This document shows positions 58,760 to 64,000 of a DNA stretch of 64,000 bases, piece after piece. Location of the stretch: positions 21,697,198 to 21,761,197 of the forward strand of contig NC_056003.1 in NCBI RefSeq assembly GCF_018446385.1, in the 5' to 3' direction. The position numbers and the translations under genes were made by a program. The DNA is from Zingiber officinale (lineage: Eukaryota; Streptophyta; Magnoliopsida; Zingiberales; Zingiberaceae). The notes beneath the pieces are model-generated. The model was not told the DNA's origin, did not search any database, and was given only the letters and a program-made list of their open reading frames with translations. The first letter of the stretch is position 1. Each line of letters opens with the position of its first letter.

Positions 58760-59398
58760 TCAGACGTCGACGGTGCATGACGTGGTCCGCCGGAAGTGGA
58801 ACGACGGCGCAGAGCTGCCACTGGTCCCCGTCCCGTGGTCGATGGAGATGAGCGCCGGGCAGTCGACGTGGAGGTGGCGGTGGCCGTACTTCCACGACCC
58901 AGACTTCCACCGCAGCCTCCCCTCTATCTTCACGTCGAGGAGGAGTAGCCCCGCCGCGGCGTCCCGCTCCATGGCCACGGCGATGTACTCCGCCAGGGGG
59001 ACGCCTTCCCCGACCAGGAACGGCCACCACACGGCGGCGGCGTGGTGGCCCTGGTAACCTGCAGGGAGCGCAGTGCACCCGGTGATCTGCTGGCCCCGGT
59101 AGGCGGCGAAGGCGTCGAGCTTGTCGTAGTAGATGCCGACGCGATCGTTGGGGTTGCGCGAGGAGAGGGAGACTTGCAGGACGGCGGTGAGGGAGTTGGA
59201 GTCGCCGGCGGTGAGGTTGAACTGCTGGACGGAGGCATTCTGGAGGTAGAACTCGGGCTTGGTGTGTCGGAGGAGGAGCCAGATGATCAGGATGGTGAGG
59301 AGGATGAGGAAGACAAAAATGAGTGCGGCGGCGGAGAGATAGAGGTGCAATCGTCGGCCCTTGCAGCGGCCGTGGTTGCCACAGTCGTCGATCGACAT
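58760..59398 (-). CDS. NDR1/HIN1-like (NHL) protein, LEA_2 domain, 212 aa
   Basis: A single exon with ATG at 59398-59396 and TGA at 58762-58760. It has a short cytosolic N-terminus with Cys and basic residues (CGNHGRCKGRRLHLYL). One strongly hydrophobic helix spans about residues 18-43 (ALIFVFLILLTILIIWLLL). A LEA_2/NHL domain follows: FNLTAGDSNSLTAVLQVSLS, the family signature NPNDRVGIYYD at residues 82-92, then YRGQQITGCTALPAGYQGH and WKSGSWKYGHRHLHVDCPAL. The length is usual for the family. NHL proteins are membrane or cell-wall-associated, and several act in pathogen responses or senescence; the role here is unknown. Strong GC at third positions (monocot-like) contrasts with the AT-rich neighbourhood. 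Confidence 0.9.
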   Translation of the reverse strand: MSIDDCGNHGRCKGRRLHLYLSAAALIFVFLILLTILIIWLLLRHTKPEFYLQNASVQQFNLTAGDSNSLTAVLQVSLSSRNPNDRVGIYYDKLDAFAAYRGQQITGCTALPAGYQGHHAAAVWWPFLVGEGVPLAEYIAVAMERDAAAGLLLLDVKIEGRLRWKSGSWKYGHRHLHVDCPALISIDHGTGTSGSSAPSFHFRRTTSCTVDV

Positions 59399-59456
59399 GC
59401 CGGCCCGGCTAGACTAATGAGAAGGTGTGGGCAAGAGGATCAAGGCGATAATCGAG

Positions 59457-59466
59457 AATATTTAAA
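59457..59466 (-). promoter_or_regulatory. Possible TATA box of the NHL gene
   Basis: On the minus strand it reads TTTAAATATT, about 60 bp before the ATG. It is the only TATA-like element close by, which would give a short 5' UTR. Confidence 0.45.
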
Positions 59467-60039
59467 GGCAGTAGAAAATGGACAAAATAATCTACGATCA
59501 ATTTGATAATTTTAAATTTAATCTGATTAAAGTCTCTCTAAATTAGTTGTTTGGTAAAGTAGATGAGAGTATTTTAGTTAATTTGGAGAATATTAGTTGA
59601 AGCTTAGTGATATATTATTAAGGAGAGAAAACGATCAGGGAACTTGCATGACGAGTTGAAGTTAGCTAGAAGAAAATTACAAGAATTTTCTGTTTGATAA
59701 ATTTTTTATTAATAGTTACATTTCAATAGAATGCATATTATCAATCAAATAAATTTTAACTTGCTATACATATTAGATGATCTTATTTGAATTTTTAAAT
59801 AAAATAATAATTAATTTTTATATGTTTTATTTTTTCCTAAAATATTAGATTAGAGACTGTGTAGGCAATTTGGTTGGTGTAACCATTTCCTAATTTACCT
59901 TCATGTTTGACCTAAAGTTCATATGTTTCTAGGAGATTAATGATCTCATACTTTGACGATTGGACTTTACCTATTACAATACTCTCCCTGTTGATATTTA
60001 AGGAAATCAAGTTATCTATATATATAATCTATTTGTAGA
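59467..60039. other. Upstream region of the NHL gene, no gene
   Basis: AT-rich sequence without a supported feature. It ends where GC-rich gypsy-type sequence begins, near 60040. Confidence 0.5.
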
Positions 60040-60418
60040 CTGATGCAGTGATAAAGAGGGGTCTATCTAGCATTGGTCAATTATCAAGATCGAGGTTAAA
60101 TTTAAGATGGTCAATGTCAGAGTGTCAAAAGACTCACCTACGGTGGTCGAGCAGGACCTTAGTAAGGTCGGTTGGGGCATTCAGTGTTCGATCGACAAGA
60201 GACTTGTCCGAGCTGACCACCCGTCCAACTCTAGACAATACGGTAAGACGGTCAAGCGCTCAGTGCGGAGCAACAGGACGTTGAGGAGATTGAAGAGCTT
60301 GTCCAATCGGGAGGGACAAGCTACTACGTTAGTCACAACAATGAAGAGCGGCTGAGGCCGACAGAGTAGAGGAGTCCCAGTCGAGCGACTACCCCGCTCG
60401 GCCAAGCAGCGGGACTAT

Positions 60419-60881
60419 TGTTATATCTCTCGATATCTTTTTGGAAGATAGTGCCATTGACACGAGGTATGATCAACAGATGGATCGTATGAAGGAAGCT
60501 TCTACTATCTTGTCAGGGATATGCATACCCAGTTAAGGTATGGTGTCAGAGCCACTTTCTTGACAAGTCATTTCATAGGACACATTAGATAATATGTTCA
60601 TGCCTCGAGGAGCATGCGCGTCGCCCACCAGGGCTCTATATAAAGGGGGTCCAAGTACCGACGGAGGTACGCGTTATTCACCATTTGTGCTTGCGTTACT
60701 GTTGCTCCGCTTTCCTCTATAGTTCTAGTGACTGACTTGAGCATCAGAAGGACAACATTGGGGACCCCTTCCCTGACTCGGCACTGACGTTGCTTGTTTT
60801 GCAGAGCGGGACCCATCTACATCCAGTCAATGCAGCAGCCACATCCCCAACTTTTCATCTTCCCGTTTCCGGACAGGATCA
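60419..60881 (+). repeat. Gypsy 5' LTR (start uncertain)
   Basis: A TATA box (CTATATAAAG, 60635-60644) and leader CCAAGTACCGACGGAGGTACGC have counterparts in the opposing LTR at 62582. It ends GGACAGGATCA before the primer site. Confidence 0.6.
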
Positions 60882-60883
60882 TG

Positions 60884-60902
60884 TTGGCGCCATCTATGGG
60901 AA
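60884..60902 (+). other. Gypsy primer-binding site
   Basis: The TTGGCGCC start is typical of plant gypsy primer sites that use an elongator tRNA. I have not matched the exact tRNA. Confidence 0.65.
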
Positions 60903-61138
60903 CATAACATGCATCTGAAACGAGAAGATAGAGGACGCTGGATGACTCACCATGGTGATGTTAACAAAGGAGGATCTTGATATGCTTATACAAGCCCGAG
61001 CGACAAGGATAGTGAAGCAACAACAACAATAAGTGTTGGTTAAGCGCCAAACGCCAAGCGCATAAGCCTGCGACATCAGCGGCAAGCATCAAACAGGATA
61101 TAGAAATCAAGCAAAGCATGTATCCGTTCAGGGATAGA

Positions 61139-61731
61139 TAGGGATGTAAACGAGCCGAACCGAGCTGAACAGTATTAGGCTCGAGCTCAGCTCGTTTAAG
61201 TTATATTCGGGCTCGAGCTCGAATTGAGCTTTTATCACAAGGCTTGAGCTCGGCTCGTTTTAGAATTATCAAGCTCGCGAACAGTTCGAGCTCGGCTCGT
61301 TATTAGCTCGATTATCAAAGTTAACGAGCCTAACTCGTTAAGCGAGCTCAGGCTCGTGCTCAGGCTCGTTTCTGAGCTCGTTTAGAGCTCGTTTTGGCTC
61401 GTTTTAGAGCTTGTTTTTTTGGCTCATTTTAAAACTCATTTTAAGGCTCGTTTTAGAGCTCATTTTTTTGGCTCATTTTAGAGCTCGTTTTTTGGCTTGG
61501 TTTAAGATTCGTTTTAAGACTCATTTTTTTTGGCTCGCGAGCCTATAAATGAACATGTTCGTGAGCTCACGAGCCGAATATCCTTAAGCTCGAGCTCGGC
61601 TCGATAAAACTATCGAGTTCGAAATCGAGATCGAGCTCGGCTCGATAAGATAAACGAACGAACTCGAACGAGCTTTTTACCGAATCGAGCTCCGAATAGC
61701 TCGCGAATCGTTTGGTTCATTTACATCCCTA
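61139..61731. mobile_element. hAT-type MITE (593 bp) with AGCTCG-rich interior
   Basis: Terminal inverted repeats are TAGGGATGTAAACGAGCC on the left and the inverse of TAGGGATGTAAATGAACC on the right, about 22 bp with three mismatches. GGGATAGA at 61131-61138 and 61732-61739 is a perfect 8-bp target duplication, as made by hAT transposases. The interior is a low-complexity mosaic of GAGCTCG, GGCTCG and TTTTAGAGCTC words and has no coding potential. It sits in the leader of the gypsy element, before gag. Confidence 0.92.
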
Positions 61732-61741
61732 GGGATAGAAC

Positions 61742-62560
61742 AAGAAGCTGATTGGAATATATGGGGAGGCACCCAATGCGCCAATCCCCTTTCATCGAGT
61801 GCTATTCCGGACTCCATCAGAGGAATGGGGCCGAGCGAACAAGGACCAGGGGTCTTCCTCTAATGAAGCACTCGTTCAGGATGCACGAAAGGGGAAAGCA
61901 CCAAGGGACAATGATTCACTCGAGTGGATCAATCAACAAATCTCGCAAGGGATTCTGGATGACCCTCTGCCCAGGCACTGCACCCCGCTGGCGATTAGAG
62001 AATACAACAGAACTACACCCCGCTGGCGATCAGAGAATACAACGGAACTACTAATCCGAACGATCACTTGGCCAAGTTTGACAATGCGCCCATACTTCAT
62101 CAGTACATCAACGGGGTAAAGTGTCGGATCTTCCTTAGCACCCTCTCCAGATTAGCACAACGTTGGTTCAAGAGATTGTCAAACGAATCAATCCACAGCT
62201 TCAAGAACTTCCTAACGGCATTTCTACACTACTTCACTAGTAGTCGCCGCTACTAGAAGATAAGCGTCAATTTGTTCTCCTTGAAGCAAGGGCTCAGGGA
62301 GGCATTGCGGGCCTATATCCAGCGCTTCAACCAGGTGGTCATGGATATTCCCTCGATCTCTGGAGAAGTATTGGTGAACACCTTCACCTAAGGCCTCACC
62401 GAAGGAGAGTTCTTTCGATCACTCATTCGACCGCCGAGGGATTTCGACCATCTGCTCAGGAGGGCCACGGAATACATAAACGTGGAGAAAGCCCAAGAGG
62501 TCAGAAGAAAGGAGGTGCCTGCTGAGCCCATAGCAGCGCCCGAGTAGCGACCATCGAGTA
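61742..62560 (+). pseudogene. Ty3/gypsy gag (Retrotrans_gag), broken
   Basis: The gag capsid region is easily recognised: DDPLPRHCTPLAI, then AKFDNAPILHQYINGVKCRI, LAQRWFKRLSNESIHSFKNF, FLHYFTSSRRY, LRAYIQRFNQVVMDIPS, FFRSLIRPPRDFDHLLRRAT and EYINVEKAQEVRRKE. A 35-bp tandem duplication at 61979-62048 shifts the frame. Stops follow at about 62254 and 62389. The sequence ends at the opposing LTR before any zinc knuckle. The family would form the capsid; this copy is dead. Confidence 0.9.
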
Positions 62561-62581
62561 GTCATCAATCCCCAAAGGGGC

Positions 62582-63530
62582 TAATCCTGTCCGAACGCTG
62601 AATCAACGGACGCTGGGCACGTGACGCTCTCCGAACTGATGACGTGGATCTCCGGCCGGTCGTAGGGGTCTCCGGCGAACCTGCAAGGAAGTTGGGCCGG
62701 GAAGGGGTTCCCGGCGATGACCCTCCGACGCTCAAGTCAGGCAAGAGGAAACTATGGGGTGGCTTCGAATATCGGAGAATGCGTACCTCCAGCGAAGTGT
62801 GAGGACCCTTATATAGAGCTATGAAGAGGCTCATGCACACATACCGAGGCGAATACGTGTCCTCTAACCATACCTCAGTATGGGCTTGTCAGAGGAGCTT
62901 GCCTGACACCATACTGCTACAGTCCGAGCACCTCTCTGATAGGACGGCATAATCTTCTGTCGTAAGGTGCAAGTCAGTGTATGACTTAGTTGTTGGACAC
63001 GCCTGTTGTCAGAAGATGTTTCTCGATATTTCTCTTGTCCTTTTGTCTCTTCTGTTCCCGCGCCGAGCGTCTGGCCGGTCGACAGTCCCATTACGTCCGA
63101 CCGGACGTAGGTACTGATCCGCTTGGGAGATTTCGGGTTGTATGCTCGGATGGAACTGTTCACAGCATTATTGCTTTATGCCTCCGCCGAGCGGGCTACC
63201 CGCTCGGCCTGGCGACCTTGTTCATCATGAGCGTCGGAGACCCGACTCCTTGTCAGGTTGTCTTTGCTTCCGCTTAGTCCCCATTCGGCCGGTCGGCCTC
63301 CCCTTTTCCGGCCGGCTATTTGACCTTTGACCTCCACGTGGCGTTGACTTCCCTCAAAGGGGGTCCCCCGTCCTTACTGCTGGATCACTTGCCTCCCCTT
63401 CAAGTCTAGTCGAAGGAGGTGATTAGTCCGACTGACTGGACCATCAGTTGCGCCGAGCGGCGTTCATATGCAACTACCCTCCGCTCGGCCCCCACGGGGG
63501 CAGCTAAAAACGTCCGTCAACGCTAACATT
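62582..63530 (-). mobile_element. Gypsy LTR, opposite orientation (right edge uncertain)
   Basis: Read on the minus strand it ends GTTCGGACAGGATTA at 62582, matching the end of the LTR at 60881. Its TATA box is at 62809-62817 (CTATATAAG), followed by GGTCCTCACACTTCGCTGGAGG. Shared words with the other LTR (GGTATGGTGTCAG, GGAGGTACGC) show they belong to related families. GCCGAGCGG/CCGCTCGGC inverted words occur near 63064, 63186 and 63450-63490. The U3 start could not be fixed. Confidence 0.65.
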
Positions 63531-64000
63531 CCTCGGATCTCCTCGACGTTTGCGTCAATCTCCATCATTAAGGCCGAGCACGCGCTCATTAAATGTGACT
63601 TATGTTGCGACGCCACGTGGCACCCCTGATGCCGTCAGTGTACGGCGGCGGCGTTACCTTCGATGGGACCGCCTTAGTTCGAAATGGACGGTAAGATGCG
63701 GGTTTCGGTTCCCGTGACCTGTAATTGATGGCTGAGGCCGCTCAGGCTCCACCCTATAAAGCCTCCGCTTTCTTCCTTCGCCACATTTCTGCTTCCGCGT
63801 GCCCAGAAGCTTCCTTCAGCGTTCCAGTGCTCCGGCGGCTTCGATTCTCCTTTTTCCGGCGATTCAGTGTTCTTCTCCGATCCTCATTCTTCTCTGTAAG
63901 ATTCTTCTTCTTTCTTTCTTTGTTAGCCTTGTGTTTCTTGTCGTATTTTCGTCCTCTGCACACTATTTCATCTATCATCTTCTTCCTTTACCCTCTACCT
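63531..64000 (+). other. TATA-led region running off the window
   Basis: No supported coding frame. A TATA box (CTATAAAG near 63754-63761) is followed by a pyrimidine-rich stretch (TTCTTCTTTCTTTCTTT near 63900-63920) like a leader. It could be another LTR or a host-gene promoter on the plus strand; nothing in the window decides. Confidence 0.35.

Larger units (their letters stand above)
60040..62581 (+). mobile_element. Ty3/gypsy element, 5' part, with a nested MITE
   Basis: A plus-strand element with an LTR-like region ending GGACAGGATCA at 60881. A primer site follows (TTGGCGCCATCTATGGGAA, 60884-60902), with the TGGCGCC core frequent in plant gypsy elements. A leader split by a hAT MITE, then a decayed gag to about 62560. 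It is stopped by an oppositely oriented gypsy LTR at 62582. No pol is in the window. The LTR start is uncertain: TGTTATATCTCTCG at 60419 would give 463 bp, but similar GC-rich sequence continues left to about 60040. Confidence 0.75.

Noticed and set aside
58725..59506. Other long frames over the NHL gene, including 154 codons antisense
   Set aside because: They are shadows of a GC-rich coding sequence. Only the 58760-59398 minus-strand frame has a family signature and membrane helix.
60048..60405. Frames of 74-82 codons in the gypsy LTR region
   Set aside because: Arg/Ser-rich frames in GC-rich LTR sequence in three phases. No known gag or pol motif.
1..64000. tRNA, rRNA, snoRNA or organelle-derived inserts
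   Set aside because: No cloverleaf, rRNA block or plastid or mitochondrial gene was recognised. The only tRNA-like sequences are primer-binding sites.
1..64000. Firm species assignment (for example ginger or banana)
   Set aside because: The repeats and GC-rich gene suggest a monocot, but no diagnostic host sequence can be compared here.

Overview
The window is a retrotransposon-dense stretch of a flowering-plant nuclear genome. The spliced genes, the GC-rich single-exon NHL gene beside AT-rich introns, and the nested Ty1/copia and Ty3/gypsy elements fit a large-genome monocot. A member of the Zingiberales is a guess I cannot test here. About 85 percent of the 64 kb is transposable-element DNA. 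Host genes occupy only about 51.6-59.4 kb.

Layout. 1-15,029: Ty1/copia (Angela/Tork-like) DNA with very long LTRs (2.2-2.4 kb). A minus-strand element, cut by the window edge, sits in the tail of a plus-strand element. That tail shares one LTR with a second, full-length but decayed plus-strand element. 15,436-21,530: another copia element on the minus strand, rearranged into a large inverted repeat, with a 1.8-kb solo LTR (TSD ATACA) in one arm. 21,596-27,163: a Sirevirus-like solo LTR (TSD TAAGT) split by a gag-only LTR element (TSD CAATC). 27,186-27,612: a foldback repeat. 28,299-29,601 and 29,827-32,409: two solo LTRs, the second with a perfect CATTT TSD. 32,555-50,541: an 18-kb nest. A plus-strand gag-bearing element contains a minus-strand gag-only element, which in turn contains a second gag-only element (TSD CTTAC) and a solo LTR.

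Gene island (all minus strand). 51,610-52,207 is a two-exon gene for a 93-residue protein with one C-terminal membrane helix. 52,866-57,890 is a six-exon gene for a 164-residue CYP18-2/PPIL1-type cyclophilin, a spliceosome-associated prolyl isomerase. 58,760-59,398 is a single-exon NDR1/HIN1-like (NHL, LEA_2) membrane protein. I see no functional link between the three.

60,040-64,000: a Ty3/gypsy element with a broken gag, carrying a 593-bp hAT-type MITE (TSD GGGATAGA). It is followed by an opposing gypsy LTR and a TATA-led region that runs off the window.

The most unusual observations are a U3 hairpin with compensatory base changes across four copia LTRs, the palindromic copia element, a gag-only Sirevirus-like family (three copies) that keeps three polypurine-like tracts and a TATA box inside a dyad, and a solo LTR built from four successive repeat arrays.
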